Notes: generated by a model from the sequence alone, not told the origin. A DNA stretch of 64,000 nucleotides from Elysia chlorotica (GCA_003991915.1 RQTK01000514.1:36758-100757), one strand, 5' to 3'. Shown: positions 1-12,139, counted from the stretch's first letter. Made by a program: numbers and translations.

Positions 1-240
1 CATATCCCTATCCCCAACCATATCCCTAACACTATCCCAAATCCTAAAAGTACCATAGCCCAATCCCGAACCCTAACAGTAACAATAGCCCGAACCCTAT
101 CCCTATTCATAAATCTATTTATCTCTCTAAATCTATCCCGAACCATATCCCTAATCCTAATTATAGACCTATTCCTAACCCTAACCCACACATAAACCAT
201 AGCCTTATCTTGTAGTCGTATCATACCCCTAGAACCCTAA
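1..240. repeat. Degenerate telomere-like CCCTAA repeat tract
   Basis: The first 240 bases are a run of imperfect C-rich hexamers (CCCTAA, CCCTAT, CCCGAA, CCATAG) on the plus strand. This is the complement strand of the TTAGGG repeat used by most animals. The units are heavily mutated and interrupted, so it looks like an old interstitial telomere-like array or a related satellite. It begins before the window, so its full length and whether a chromosome end lies near cannot be judged here. Confidence 0.6.
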
Positions 241-1445
241 AGATAGCCACATGTATAGATGTAGCACTAAGAGGCCTAGATCTAAAACTAGCCTATTTAT
301 TTGGCACTCCAATGTCACAATTCCAGTAAAAACATGCAAAACTGTTAATAATTATATTTGTTTTATTTTAACCATAATTCAAACAATTATTATAATGCAA
401 CGAAAACATTATAATTATAGGTATATTCTTTTTTTATTACCGGTATTTCCAAACAAAATGCAATATGCAAAATAACTAAACTGTATTTTCAATGCCCCAT
501 TAAGTATCGACACCCAAATTTCGACCCTATTATAACATGTAATAGTTAGCTCATGCTAACAACACCCTGTACTTCTCACCTACGAGATCTACTCTTCTAT
601 CTTGGAGAGTAGACTAAAAGCGTTGAGTCCGCTCTGAAGTGCCGGAGGCATTTTAAGAGTGATAACTCGACGCTTGTAGGTGCTCTCCCCTGATAGTAGG
701 GGAGGGGCACAGACAGATGAAAGATTTAATAACTAGTGAGTGTAAGTGGAACTGAATTATACAATCTACGTAAAAGATCGACAGGTAAAAACAAATAAAA
801 TAGCAACTTAAGAACTGAAAACACGTTTAAAAAGATGACTCTTCAATATATACTACGCAAGAATGAAACAAAGTTAAAAATTCAATAGCAAATTATTGTG
901 ATCGTATTCTAATTTCTATTGTTTAATCTCTCACAGTGCAATTTATACACTACTTTCAGAATCTAGTAGTAGTCGTACAAAAGTTATAAAACTACATTTT
1001 TCAATTTTAGTTCTGGATACACGCCAATTATACTTTAAAAAAAAGGGTATCTGTCTGTCTCACACTGTAACCCTTTCCACGAGCGAGTCAAAACACAGAG
1101 GTGAAAACTGGTCTCCAGATCAGAAGTTCGGACGTTCAAATCCAAAGATCGCTAAATAAAAGCATGTGGCCTACCTTGTGAGGCGTCAGTCTTGGGACCC
1201 ATCCACGAGTATATTAGATTTACGTGGGCATAATCTTTCGGTTATAGAGATATTTCTTGACAGAAAAATGTCCAAACAAAGTAAAGAAAAATTATTATGT
1301 TTACTATGATTTTAAGGGTTTTTCACAGCCAGGTACATTGTATCTCTTTCTAAAGATGCATTCTGAAGAGACTTAATTTTGAATTTTTAGCACAGTTCAA
1401 ATTCATCTGGAATCCTCCAGTTTTTTCCACTCCACAATACCCATG
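241..1445. other. Non-coding stretch with a small SINE-like fragment
   Basis: No convincing coding exon is seen. Short open frames here lack any family resemblance. Around 1166-1212 a short piece (GAGGCGTCAGTCTTGGGACC followed by a CCACGA block) resembles the body of the SINE annotated at 42225-42489, on the plus strand and decayed. The 5' non-coding exon of OST4 must lie somewhere upstream of 4706 but could not be located. Confidence 0.4.
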
Positions 1446-1533
1446 AATGTTTTTGGCAGGTAAATAGAGTAAAACAGTGTTTTAGTTATATATAATTACT
1501 GGTAATTTACTCTATTTACCTGCCAAAAACATT
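1446..1533. repeat. Perfect 28-bp inverted repeat (hairpin, 32-base loop)
   Basis: Positions 1446-1473 and 1506-1533 are exact reverse complements over 28 bases, with core GGCAGGTAAATAGAGTAAA in the left arm. The 32-base spacer is AT-rich. A transcript would fold into an 88-base hairpin. A perfect stem favours a recent foldback/MITE or an hpRNA-like structure over an animal microRNA precursor, which usually has bulges, but neither can be decided from sequence alone. Confidence 0.8.
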
Positions 1534-1785
1534 CTTTGACATCTATAGCCGACACAGTTCAGTAAAAACAGATTATCCGACAATACAGAGAGAGTACTGC
1601 TGCATTCGGCATTTTTCTGTCAAATGCTCTGCTGTTTTGTACCATTTTACTGTCTTCTACATTTTGATGATTTTTTTCACCAGAAATCATTCTACTTATC
1701 CTTGATACATGTACTAACTTATCATCTAAGCACAGCATAGCTCCTAAACAATAGAGACCCAATGTTTTGTCAGTTCTTGATCACA

Positions 1786-1886
1786 TTGTCATCATCATCA
1801 CCATAATCATTCTCATCATCGCCATCCCCACCATTATTAGTTTTTTTTTTAATAATAATCCTCATCATCATCATCATATAATTATA
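1786..1886. repeat. Degenerate CAT/ATT trinucleotide microsatellite
   Basis: Imperfect (CAT)n and (ATT)n triplets with a T-run. The low-complexity Asp/Asn-rich open frame on the minus strand over this stretch is a by-product of the triplets. Confidence 0.75.
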
Positions 1887-2439
1887 TTTATTATTAATAT
1901 CAAACACATCATAAGCCTTGCAGTCATAGAAGTGGGAACATAACAAACTTGCAATCATTTGTTTATTTCAATCAGGAAGGTGAGGAGAGTGGTAAATAAG
2001 AAAGTGCTAGAATGTGTAAGGCCTACTTTCGATTATATATTTTACATTTAAAATGTCATAATATGTGGCATCTTCAAGGCTTGTTTTTTTTTCACATAAT
2101 GATAAAGGTCTGGTTCTAGATTATAGATCTACGACTCCAGTTTTTCATACATCTAGAGCTAGATCTAGATACTGCGGTGTAGTGATGGCTTTTGAAAAAA
2201 AAATATGATTACTTATGTCAAAGAGGAAATAAATTCGTAGAAAATGAATGTACAGTGCCCTTTGAGTTTGAGTTGTTAAAGAATTATGTACAAGAGTGTC
2301 GAAAAAAATTGGTAGACTTGCCCTGTCTACAACTTGTACGTACAAGCATGTTTGTTACCAAACCCTGTAGTTGACTAATTGAATTAGAAACACTGAAACC
2401 AAATCAAGGGCGAAAATAGTTATAAATCTAATAAATGTA

Positions 2440-3235
2440 TCTATCTATAGATAGATCTAGCTTCCAATCCATTTACTTATCTGTCTATTAATTTATAGAT
2501 CTGTAGTTCTATCTCTTTGTTCCTTTGTACAACAAGCAAGTAATCTATAACATGTCCAGCAAGGCTTATCACAAGGAATGTTTTTACCACCCTGGACATT
2601 CTCTCTGTCATTCTATCATTCTATATTCTCTTTCTAGATAGGATCTTACTAAGATAAGGAAAAGGAGCAGAAGAGAAATACAATGAATCAGCGCAATATT
2701 GATGTGCAAGAATAGGAGAAGTAGGAGAGGAAGAGCAGGACCAAGAGGATGAAATTGAAAGGAGGGGGTGCAGGAAGAGGAAAATTTATGAGCAGGGGGA
2801 GGTGCTGCAGGAGGAAGAAGAAAAGCACTAGGACCAGGAGCTAAAAGAGGAAAAGGAGGAGCAATAGGAGGAAGATGAGAACCTGGAGCAGGAAGAGGAT
2901 CAATAGGAAGAGCAGGAGATGGATGGCGAGGAAAATGAGTTGGAGCCAAGTGAGCTCGGGGGGTAGGAGAACAGGCCAAGGATGGGGAGTTAGAGGAGAA
3001 ACATGAACAGCAGTGGTATTAGCAGAAGGCAATGCAGATACTTGGATAGAGGAGAAACATGAACAGCGGTGGTATGAGCAGAAAGAAATGTAGATACTTG
3101 GATGAGGTGCAGGAGGAGGAGCAAGGGAAGCGAAAGATGGACCGGTGGAAGACATGCAGAATGAGCAGGAGGAAGAGCAGAAGGGAGGAATAGTAGAGAG
3201 ATGAGGAGCAGGAGCACGGACATAAACAGCTAATG
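2440..3235. repeat. Polypurine GGAGGAAGAGCAGG repeat, dispersed family copy 1
   Basis: A block of ATCTATCT-type tetranucleotides (2440-2520) is followed by several hundred bases of almost pure G/A on the plus strand, with irregular units such as GGAGGAAGAGCAGG and an about 60-bp internal duplication near 3000-3110. The junction (AAGGAAAAGGAGCAGAAGAG, then AATACAATGAA) recurs nearly unchanged at 27330-27375, so this is a dispersed repeat. Pro/Leu-rich open frames on the minus strand are artefacts of the composition. Confidence 0.7.
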
Positions 3236-3587
3236 GCCTACTATACCTTTGAAGGGGAGAGAGAAGGACATTATTGCCGTTGTCGAAGCTTATCTATGAG
3301 TATGTGGGTGTTTTTCACCCACAAATGGATTAGCTTCAAGGAAACTGTACGGTTCAGAGAAAAATCCACCATAAAATCAATAAATTATTATTTTGAAAAA
3401 CGAACAACAAAGATAAGATAAAAGCATACAACACAAATGGAGGAATACATACTGGTTTTTATTTTATAAATTTATTGGCACCAATAAAAGGAATTGCAAA
3501 GATTTTTCACAGCCTGGGTGCTTTTCATCCACGAGTGGCGGTGAAGGTTAAAACTCTGTCCCTGTGTGTGTTTGGTCAACTGAAAAG

Positions 3588-3690
3588 TGTTGTAATCTGA
3601 GTGTTGGGCTGGTGACTACAGCCGAGTGAAAATATTGGAGTGTGGCTGCAAAGTGCTGATTTTGGACCTTATCCAACTCAACTCAACTCT
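3588..3690 (+). mobile_element. SINE 3'-end fragment
   Basis: The end GTGCTGATTTTGGACC, then CCAACTCAACTCAACTC, matches the tail of the full-length SINE at 42225-42489 (GCTGACGTTGGACGTTAAAA read on its own strand). The tRNA-related head is missing. Orientation is plus strand. It is a diverged 5'-truncated copy. Confidence 0.5.
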
Positions 3691-4035
3691 GTCTCTCTTT
3701 GTTCCTCTCTTTCTCTTCCCCTCCCTCTTCTTTTTATTTACCTCCTTTATCTTGATTATGTACTTTTTACACGTGTTTGGTGATGAGAGTAAATATATAC
3801 CGGTAACTGTTGTATATACATGTGTATTATTCAAGTTCATTGCTTTGCGCGCAACATAAATTTATTAAGTCACAGCGAAAGTAACAATTAGAAAATTGTT
3901 TACTTTACATTGGCTTTTTGTTTTGTTTTAATTACTTGTTAAAGGCTAAAATTATGCGTCAACTTTTGCCATTTTTGGCTGCAACCTTTTGCATTATTTG
4001 CACTTTCAATCACAACTTTCTGGGGGGTCAGAGTA

Positions 4036-4200
4036 GTACTTCACCCTGTACTCCTCTTTTCGCTATTACTACATGTACTACTAATAATACTCCTCCTATT
4101 CCTTTTCCTACTGCGCCTCCTCCCTCTGCATATCCTCCGTCTGCACCTACACCTCCTCCTGACAGTTCTACTCCTCTAATTCTTTCTACATTGGCTGTCT
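4036..4200. repeat. Polypyrimidine block (polypurine family, opposite strand)
   Basis: CTCCTCCTATTCC-type units are the complement of the polypurine repeat at 2440-3235. A 95-residue Pro/Thr/Ser-rich open frame spans it, but composition and repeat identity explain the frame. Two diverged copies of a GGGCACAAAGTCA-containing segment follow at about 4208-4300. Confidence 0.5.
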
Positions 4201-4706
4201 GTTAAAATGTGGAGGCACAAAGTCAGCCTGATGTGCGGTGTATGCATCAGTTCTTTGTCTATTTAATTAGTGGGGGCACAAAGTCACCTCAGATGCACTG
4301 ATAAGATAGTAAAAGACAGCATATGGATAGGGTTAAACTAGCTAAACTACTGTAATTCCTTACATCCAAAGCAGATTCCACTAATTGTGATTTTAAGAAG
4401 AGACTTTCCTTAACTTATTCTATGTTTTTATGACAATTATTGTTAGACAAGGACTAGAGAGAGCACAATTTCTTCCAATAGTGCAGTCACACTACTACAG
4501 TACTAGATCTACTGAGTTTTCTTATATAAATGGCAAAATTGTAATGAAATTTTATTTATTCTTAAATGAGCTAGGCTATGCTATAACTAACAATGAGCTG
4601 TTTTCCCTTAGACATTTGTATGTTTTATACTTTTTTGTGGATGTTGACATGATTGTTAAATGGTAAATAAATATGTAAAGAATTTGTATTTATTTTTTTC
4701 TTCTAG

Positions 4707-4879
4707 GCAAAAATGATCACCGACGTTCAGCTTGCAATCTTTGCCAATGGCCTCGGAGTCGCTCTGTTTCTGCTTGTGGTTTTATACCACTATGTTTCAG
4801 TAAACAATGTCAAGAAATTGGACTGATGAAAACACAATTTCACCCCTATTTTCATTAGATATCATTCTCTCATTTCAAG
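4707..4879 (+). other. OST4: OST4 coding exon with UTR parts
   Basis: The exon starts after a strong acceptor (T-rich tract then TTCTAG) six bases before the ATG, so the preceding intron lies in the 5' UTR. It ends at CAAG|GTAAGA, 53 bases after the stop codon, so the transcript also has an intron in its 3' UTR (4880-6008). The upstream exon was not found. Confidence 0.75.
4713..4826 (+). CDS. OST4: Oligosaccharyltransferase 4 kDa subunit (OST4)
   Basis: A complete 37-residue protein beginning [19 protein letters not shown] and ending in NNVKKLD. OST4 is a single-pass ER membrane protein of the oligosaccharyltransferase, the complex that moves the dolichol-linked glycan onto Asn of nascent proteins; OST4 stabilises the catalytic STT3 subunit with its partners. 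Seen here: a short polar N-terminus, one hydrophobic helix at about residues 8-27, and the conserved LYHYVSVNN segment and basic tail facing the cytosol. Length matches the usual 36-37 residues. The ATG has A at -3. The coding region sits in one exon, as is common for this gene. It was found by reading, being too short for most gene callers. It faces the 3' end of CSE1L, about 6 kb away. Confidence 0.95.
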   Translation: MITDVQLAIFANGLGVALFLLVVLYHYVSVNNVKKLD

Positions 4880-5604
4880 GTAAGATGATGAACTCCTTTG
4901 AGTAAGTGCTATCCTAGGTTTCATCAGTTGATGTTTTCTTCAGTAGTCTTAATCGGACACTGTTACTGAGTTAATTGCGCTTTATCTTCTTTGGAAATGT
5001 GGATGGCGTAGTTACATTGTACAAGCTTTAACTTTCAGTGTCTCAATGGGCCTTCAGGTTTTATTGCTTCTTAAATTTCATAGATGTCAAATAATGCAGA
5101 ATTGTTTGTAAAGTTTTAAAAATGTCAACATTTCCTATAAATATATAGCTAAAAATATTTCAAATAGTGCTGATATCCTCTGCCATAAATCAGTTACAGT
5201 TTGCATTAGACTTTAAAATATCATTTAAGAGGAAAGTTGCTTTTCAAATTGTTTTTTTAATATATCTTGGTTACTTAGCTTTTTCTGTTTACACACACGT
5301 ATGTACATGTATCAATTACTAAATCATTAGACAAGCATGTATGGCGACTTAAGATAGAGTTCGTATCTTTCGGGAACTGGTTTTAATAAATTTGTATGAT
5401 TTTTTTTATATACGTATTAAAAACGTTTAACTATTGCTAAGGAAACTACTTTTAATGTTTAGAAGCCTACAGCTTTTTATTTGCACATTACTACAGTTCC
5501 CTGTTGACTGTATATGTATTTGAAATAATCTGGACATACCAGCACCACAGACCAGGGTAATGCGATGCTAATGAGTCAAAATGTATTTCTCCATTTTAAC
5601 GATT

Positions 5605-5700
5605 ACAGTGAAAACTTCATAATTCGATTTGCTTGGGATTTGATCCAAACTTTGAATTAAGAGGATTTAAATTACAAAAGGGACGTACCTGAACCTCAAA
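5605..5700 (+). mobile_element. DNA-transposon end (TACAGTGAAAACTTC family)
   Basis: The segment beginning TACAGTGAAAACTTCATAA and continuing through CTTTGAATTAAGAGGA to CGTACCTGAACC is matched in reverse orientation at 11170-11295. A TA followed by CAGTGNNA is typical of Tc1/mariner-pogo ends. It lies in the 3' UTR intron of OST4. No transposase is seen next to it. Confidence 0.45.
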
Positions 5701-6008
5701 AGTGTTAAAATTAGTAAACAGTTACTTACCTTATTTCAAAAACTACGTTTATGATAGTTCTTTCTATACAACAGCCTTCTCCCAACCCCATTTCTTTTTT
5801 AGGGCAACACTAAGCATTGAATTCTGCTTGAAAATTTGGTTTATGAGAAATTCGAATGATCAGTTTGCGTTTCGTGAGGTTTCCACTGTACTCTAAAACT
5901 ATTGCCCATAATTTATCAGCCTTTTTAAAAGTCAGACTTTAAGGAAACAGAATTCAGATTAATGATTTTTTTTTTTTAAACTAATCAAATATTTTTTTTC
6001 TTTCACAG

Positions 6009-6085
6009 GTTCACTTTTCACTTGTTCATGCAGATCACCAAATATGCCAATGTTCTGAATAAATAAATATGGAACGAGAAAGTTA
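6009..6085 (+). other. OST4: OST4 terminal 3' UTR exon with poly(A) signals
   Basis: A pyrimidine-rich tract ending TTTCACAG at 6008 gives the acceptor. Two overlapping AATAAA hexamers at 6058-6063 and 6062-6067 then provide the cleavage signal, so the transcript should end near 6080-6090. Joined to the exon ending at 4879 this makes a short 3' UTR of about 130 bases. The exact cleavage base is inferred. Confidence 0.65.
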
Positions 6086-6089
6086 ATAC

Positions 6090-7500
6090 TCTCATGTTAT
6101 TTCATTTTATTTTAGATTATCTGTCCAATTCTGGTCAATGCAAGTTTGAAATATTCTTAATAATGTCAGTCCCTCGATGACTATCAACACAAGCTAGTCA
6201 GTAAAGCTAAAGTGACTGGACTTAAGAAAGACAACATGATCCTTTGAGATTAAATGTAACATGAAATGACATGTAACTCCCCACTCTTGTTCATAATGTT
6301 GGCAGGCAAGAAAACGTATATAACAATGTGCTTCATTTCTTCAATAATCTCTCAAATAGGCCCAATAAATTTTTCTATACAAAGGTGAAAAATTCAATGT
6401 TTCAATGTTGGAAAATAATTATCTCGTTGTGAGGTTGAATTGATGCACCAATTTATTTTTTTATTTGCTAAATCAAAAGTACTTGCACTACTAATGCTAA
6501 CTAAATCTTTTTTTTTTTTGTATTGGCCATAAAATAAATTTAAAAAATGAAATGTTATTCTGCTAGCTAGTGACATAAGAGTGTATGGGTCAATTACTGT
6601 TCAGATGTAAATTTTGCAACATGAGCTAACCTTACATGGAAAACCTGTTAAATACAACACATGTAGGCAAGCAGTTTCCTCCCGTCAACAAAAATTCAAA
6701 ATGCATATATATATAATTTCATTACCTTACCTTGAAGATTGTACCTCATACTTTTGGATCGTAAAGACTTAAAGGAGTTAAATAATATGAAAACATTTTC
6801 TCAACAAATTAAAAAAAAAATTGTGTATAAGTTTTAAATAAAAATTTCAAAGAACCTTCTAAATTACATTCATAAATTCCTCTCAAATCAATTTACATGC
6901 TACAGTATGTCTAATGCTAGAAAGCCGTTAATATATATTATCTACCATCTCGAAAGGTGAAAGCACTGGATTGACAAGGCTTTAAATTTAATCAAGTGGA
7001 GATCCTCTTAAATAAGATAAACTGTGATGTTGTTTAAGAAGCAGCGATAATTCCCTCTTGTTTACCTACAAATGTACAATCAGTGTTAAATGTAAAATTT
7101 GAGAAAGCGATACATTTTAATTGCTCCCCAAGTGCTTCATGTTACGCAGACATTAACCAGCTAATTCATCGTACTGTTGATTGGTACTTACTGATAGTTT
7201 CTTTCTGCCAATCTTTTGATTCCTTACACATGTAATTGTATACTTAATCTGTCCCCGCAGCTTTTCGCGGCCATTTGTGGTTGAAAATTTTGTACTCAGT
7301 CGCCAAAAAAAAATAATTCAAATATGACGTTTGTACGCATTCTAACAAAAATCGTCAAAAATTAAATTAAAAACCAGAACATAGGCAAATTTCCGTCAGA
7401 ATTTCACAACCCACAAAATAGTTCCAAATGAGGCTAGTTACGTATATATGTTTGAAAAACATTTGATACACGGTTAATTACATTTTTCTCACTAGAGTAA
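6090..7500. other. Intergenic, no feature recognised
   Basis: AT-rich sequence between the OST4 poly(A) site and a SINE copy. No exon, RNA gene or clear repeat was recognised on either strand. Confidence 0.5.
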
Positions 7501-7529
7501 CTAAAAATAAAGCTCTCCCAACTTCATCT

Positions 7530-8017
7530 CTCTATCTCTCTCTCTCTAGTCTACACTTTGATCACCCTTCTTTTCTCCATCCCTTCTTCAAGTGTTCTTG
7601 TGTTTCCCTCTAAATGGTTGGGCCAGTGTCAGTTAAATGTGACCGGCTGAGACAGGAGTCGTGGTATCCCCGCCCTGTCTCATGTGTGGTAGCAAAAACA
7701 GAGACGTCAGTCTTGGGGCCTGTCCACAATAAAGCTTTTATAGTGCTGATGTTGGACGTTAAACCAACTCGACAACAACAACTCGCGCGCACATTTTTTT
7801 TTCTTCTGTCTATAGTCTATCTCTCCCTCAGCTTTCTTCTCTTCGTTTTCCTCTTTATTTTCTCCCTCTCTCTCTCTCTCATTTCTTCTGCTGTCTATAG
7901 TCTATCGGTCTTGTGCTTTATCTTCTTCTGTATCTCTCCATCAGCTTTCTTCTCTTCGTTTTCCTCTGTATTCTCTCCCTCTCTCTTTCTCTGGTGTTCT
8001 CTTTATATGTCCTCGGC

Positions 8018-8064
<47 letters not shown>
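7530..8064. repeat. CT-rich low-complexity region ending in (CT)n
   Basis: Polypyrimidine sequence flanks the SINE copy at 7616-7787, with a near 90-bp internal duplication (TCTTCTGTCTATAGTCTATC and neighbours at about 7801 and 7884) and a pure (CT)n run at about 8024-8063. The Ser/Leu-rich frames here are compositional artefacts. Confidence 0.7.
7616..7787 (+). mobile_element. SINE copy, head-truncated
   Basis: It matches the body and tail of the full-length SINE: TGTGACCGGCTGAGACAGGA, then ATCCCCGCCCTGTCTC, then CGTCAGTCTTGGGGCC, ending GTGCTGATGTTGGACGTTAA. The tRNA-like head is absent apart from the junction with the body. Plus strand. Confidence 0.75.
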
Positions 8065-8065
<1 letters not shown>

Positions 8066-11000
8066 ACAAAAAAACAACTGCGGGAACAGCATAATGTATT
8101 AGAATATATACATGTATATATATATATGTATATATGTATAATTATTGAAGTAATGCAGAGTGTGAATGGCTTTACAATTAGTTGAATTACAGTTTACTTT
8201 GAACTTAAAGTAGATATTACCACGAGGCATGCAAAGGTGGTTTTTTTTTCCCTTTCATTCAATGATTCATTATAGTACTATTAGTACCAGTATCCAACAA
8301 TATTAACTATGCAGCAGAGCTGGTATTGATAAAATATTTAATAAAAAAATAAAAAAAAAGACAACTTTAGTTGGTTGCATGTGATTGTGAAGCAGCACTG
8401 GTTCCCACAGCCATAAGATGAAATGCCAATCTGAGCTAAGTCTTTATCTTATACATGTAATATTAAGTTATATTTGGATAGGTCCAATGAGAGTGTTGAC
8501 TGTTCAAAAACATAGAAAAGGGGAATGAAAAGCAAAGCAAATAAGTTCTCTATGTCAAATCATCATCGATGTTTTAACCTTTCCCGTATCAGTGGGGCCT
8601 GGCATACACCAGGCGCTAGTAAATTGAGGATTGTAATTAAATAAGATTAGTTGCTTAGTAAACCAGAGACTATAGTTCTAGTGAGACGTTTCACAAAAAG
8701 AATTTACAGTGCCTTTGATAAAGGGAGCTGGCGTGACGCTTGCTCACTCTAAAAACTCATTGACTTTAAGGCGGTTGAACAATATTCAGACTGAGGTTTT
8801 AGTTACGGTACGTTTACTAAGGAGGAATACACTGCTCTCATTATCTTGAGCCATATAGGCGAAAAAATCATTGCTATGAAACCTTTCACTATTTAACACC
8901 CTCTAGTTAAACCCTGGCTATTATTCAGTTACATGTATCTAATTTGTACAATCTTGTACTATAGCTTTTGAGAGGGAAAAATGATTTTTATTGATAGAGT
9001 GTTTTTAGAGCCCCAGAGAAAAGAAGGGAGCATTTGCTTATTTGCTGTGCTCAATAGCAACCTAACAGGTACAATTTATTATCAACCCCACTAGGCTCGT
9101 CGTCACTACTACATGTACATGTAGTAGTAAAGTATAAAGTAATAAACCATCACCATCATTATCTTGATCCTCATCACCTGCATCATCTTCATTATCACCA
9201 TAATTATTATTCTGATCATTGCCATCACCTCACCATCGTTACCACTATCATAGTATCAACACCATTATCATTGTCACCACCACCATGATCCACGTTATCT
9301 TCGCTAATACCACCATCGTCATTAAACATGTATGATCAGCATCCACATCGTTATATCTTATAAATGACTTTCCATTAAAGAAACTAATTTGATTATTTAT
9401 TAGTACTGGTCCAAACAAATCCAATATTAATAACGACAGCTGCAACAACACCCTAAGTAAAAAAACATACTTTCGTGCCTTCCGTAGGCCTATTGGTGAT
9501 CTAACGTCCCACCTCCGTCTCGTCTCCCCCCGCACCTTTTATTTCCTATTTACTAATGGTAAGGGATGTCGTGACATACCCCTAGTTATGTGGTGTTCAA
9601 ACACGACATAGTGACGGAAAATGTCAAAACAAAACAAAAAAATCAAGACACTAATTTACATGCAAGGTACGGCATTTTCTGAAGCAGAACTCAATTTACT
9701 TATGAAAGACATTAGACAGTACAAAATAATGAAATGTGAAATCAGATACCCTGGTATATTTTATTATAATCTACGCAAGATTTTGTGTGTAATTTGAATA
9801 CCAATTTATGCCTTTTAATTTATTTTGTTAATCCTTCCCATATAAATAAGCAACTCTCGAGTGTGACTGTGAAGGTTTTTCCATTTCTGATCTCGCGCTG
9901 TATCCTTGATCACAAACAGCACAAGTATTACATGTACTACTAGTACAGCTGACGCAACGGACAGTAATGATCATTTTCAATACACATAGTGGTTTAAAAG
10001 ACTAAAAGGACCATTTCTTCATTTTTTAATTATTTTTTTACAATGGCAGATCTTTTGTTTTTAAGCTTCAGCCTATAGTCTAACCAGCAACTTGGTGAGC
10101 ATGCCAACACCTCTGTATTGTTGGATCATGAGGGTGGGTATGAGATTGGTTCGTTCAAGGAATTATAGGGGGGAGGGGTCGGCTTCATTTTGTTGAGTGC
10201 AGGGTAGAGTTACTGTACAGTGACACCCACCAAACATGTAGGGAAAAGAAGAGCTCTGATAGAGAAGTCAAACAATGAAACTCTGAATATAAGCTTCTTC
10301 AATCTAATAACTGCTACGTTGTCCAACTTTTAGCAGCATGTGTGTTAAGTTTGTTTATGGCTGGTAAAAACATTTTTTAATGAGAACATTTTTAAAATTC
10401 AAATTGGAAGATAAAGATGGACATTTAATTAAATTTATGAAAAAGCTTACTTCTCGCTCAAATTCTTGGAGGCAAAGTACTACAAATACTGTGTTACATG
10501 TACTGCTCAGTGTGGCATTAATTAATGGTGACTCTCAAAGGTATATATTCAACTCTATGACTGCACAAGATATGTGTATCATATGTATAACTAATCAAAC
10601 AAACAACAAAATAATGGTAAATTAAAAAAAAACGCCATGTGCCAAAGATGACAAACCAAATCTTAATTCTTATTCTTAGTCTGATCTATGAGATTTGCTT
10701 TTCACTTACAATAATGAATCAACTGCCCCCCCAAAAAACGTATATTTCGACCGCCCTTGTCCTCAGGAATTTAATTGCAAATTTGCCGATTTTTATGGAA
10801 TTAAAAAAAAAAATCATGAAAACACTGAAACTTGTAAGGTCCTAAAATTTAATTGTTCAACTTCACAACCGGCAATGAACACACCAAGTAGTTCTAAATG
10901 AGGCTGGTGGCATACAGCACATTAATTTTATAAGAGATCGATAGACAGCATGAAGACATAAAGACAGACAGTCACATCTCTCTGTATGTATGTTTATCTC

Positions 11001-11160
11001 TGCTTCATTTAATTCCATTGACATAGGGAAGGTACTATTAGTTCAGCATTGAACACTTATTGCTGTCCAAGACATGCTTAAGCAGCTTTTTAAAAAAAAA
11101 ATGGGGTTGAGAAAAGTTTGCTATGCAAAGAAAACAGTAGGAACTTGTGTGCAAGTTTTT
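8065..11160. other. Intergenic between OST4 and CSE1L
   Basis: No exon seen. It contains a degenerate CAT/ATT triplet tract at about 9140-9330, a short perfect hairpin GCCTGG-CATACA-CCAGGC near 8609-8626, and at 10100-10215 a segment (GTTGGATCATGAGGGTGGGT) that recurs with changes at 22008-22075 in CSE1L intron 20, so it belongs to a dispersed repeat. Confidence 0.45.
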
Positions 11161-11169
11161 TTCAAATAA

Positions 11170-11295
11170 GGTTAGTGAGTGTGGTGTACTAGTTCAGGTA
11201 TGTCCCCTTGTGTAATTTCAATCCTTTTAATTCAAAGTTTAGTTATGATCCATTCCCAAGCCATTTGAATGACAAGCTTTTCACTGTATATTGTG
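11170..11295 (-). mobile_element. DNA-transposon end, inverted relative to 5605-5700
   Basis: Read on the minus strand it begins TACAGTGAAAAGCTTGTCAT and continues through CTTTGAATTAAAAGGATT to CATACCTGAAC, paralleling the plus-strand copy at 5605. The two ends face each other 5.6 kb apart, but the OST4 3' exon lies between, so one intact element is unlikely. Confidence 0.45.
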
Positions 11296-12133
11296 TATTA
11301 TCTTTAATTTGTATGGCCTGCCCTGAAAACACAAGGATTTTCAGATGAGAAAGACAGAGAGAACACTGGATGAAATATAAAACAGGATAATCAGTACAAA
11401 TATCTCAAAGTGTTAGGCCTACAAGTTTAATTCAGCACATGTTCAACAATCACAAAAAAACATTGTTTTTTAAATCAAAATTTTAAGTTTCTGTGGGGAA
11501 AAAATACAAGAAAAAAAAAACAACAACAACAAAATAAATCAAATTTAAGCATAACTGTATGTGAAGATGAATTGGTAGCCTTAAAATAAAACACATAATG
11601 TACATAGACGCAAATGCATTACAATTTACGACATTAAATTGTTATTTCCTCTTTTGCAACAAAATTTTATGCTGTGTTTTTTAGGCTGGGTAATGTTCCC
11701 TTCAAATGAACAGCAAGATTTGTTCGTTAGAGATTTATTTGTGACCCAGCAATGTAACTGATGCAAATGACCTTTCATTTAAAACATATTGCTTTCTTTT
11801 TAAAAAGAAATAGGGTTTTGTACACAATGTCTACATTTTAGCTTTTTCAATGGGTGAAGGAATTATAAACACAGCATTAATGAAGTAAGAATACATTTAA
11901 TATTGAAGCAAAATGCAAAAAAAATGATAAAATTCCAATATTAAACCCATTGGTTCAGATAAGAGCAGACTGGATGATTGTCTAGGTACAAAAACATAGA
12001 TCTTTACTTTTTGAATTCTGAAAAGGGAGGGGGGAGGGGATGGCTTGTTCATGCTGCTTTTTTCTTGCATATAGATTACTCTTATAAACTTTGCAAGACT
12101 GTCCATTTGATTTACCAACTCGTAAGTTTTTTT

Positions 12134-12139
12134 TTTATT
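12134..12139 (-). terminator. CSE1L: Candidate CSE1L poly(A) signal
   Basis: AATAAA on the minus strand about 215 bases after the CSE1L stop codon. A further AATAAA lies at 11734-11739. Which is used cannot be told from sequence. Confidence 0.35.

Noticed and set aside
3918..4205. 95-residue open frame with a signal-peptide-like start and Pro/Thr/Ser-rich tail
   Set aside because: The Pro-rich part is the complement of a dispersed polypurine repeat and there is no splice or family support.
7614..8066. 150-residue open frame
   Set aside because: It is a SINE copy read into a (CT)n tract.
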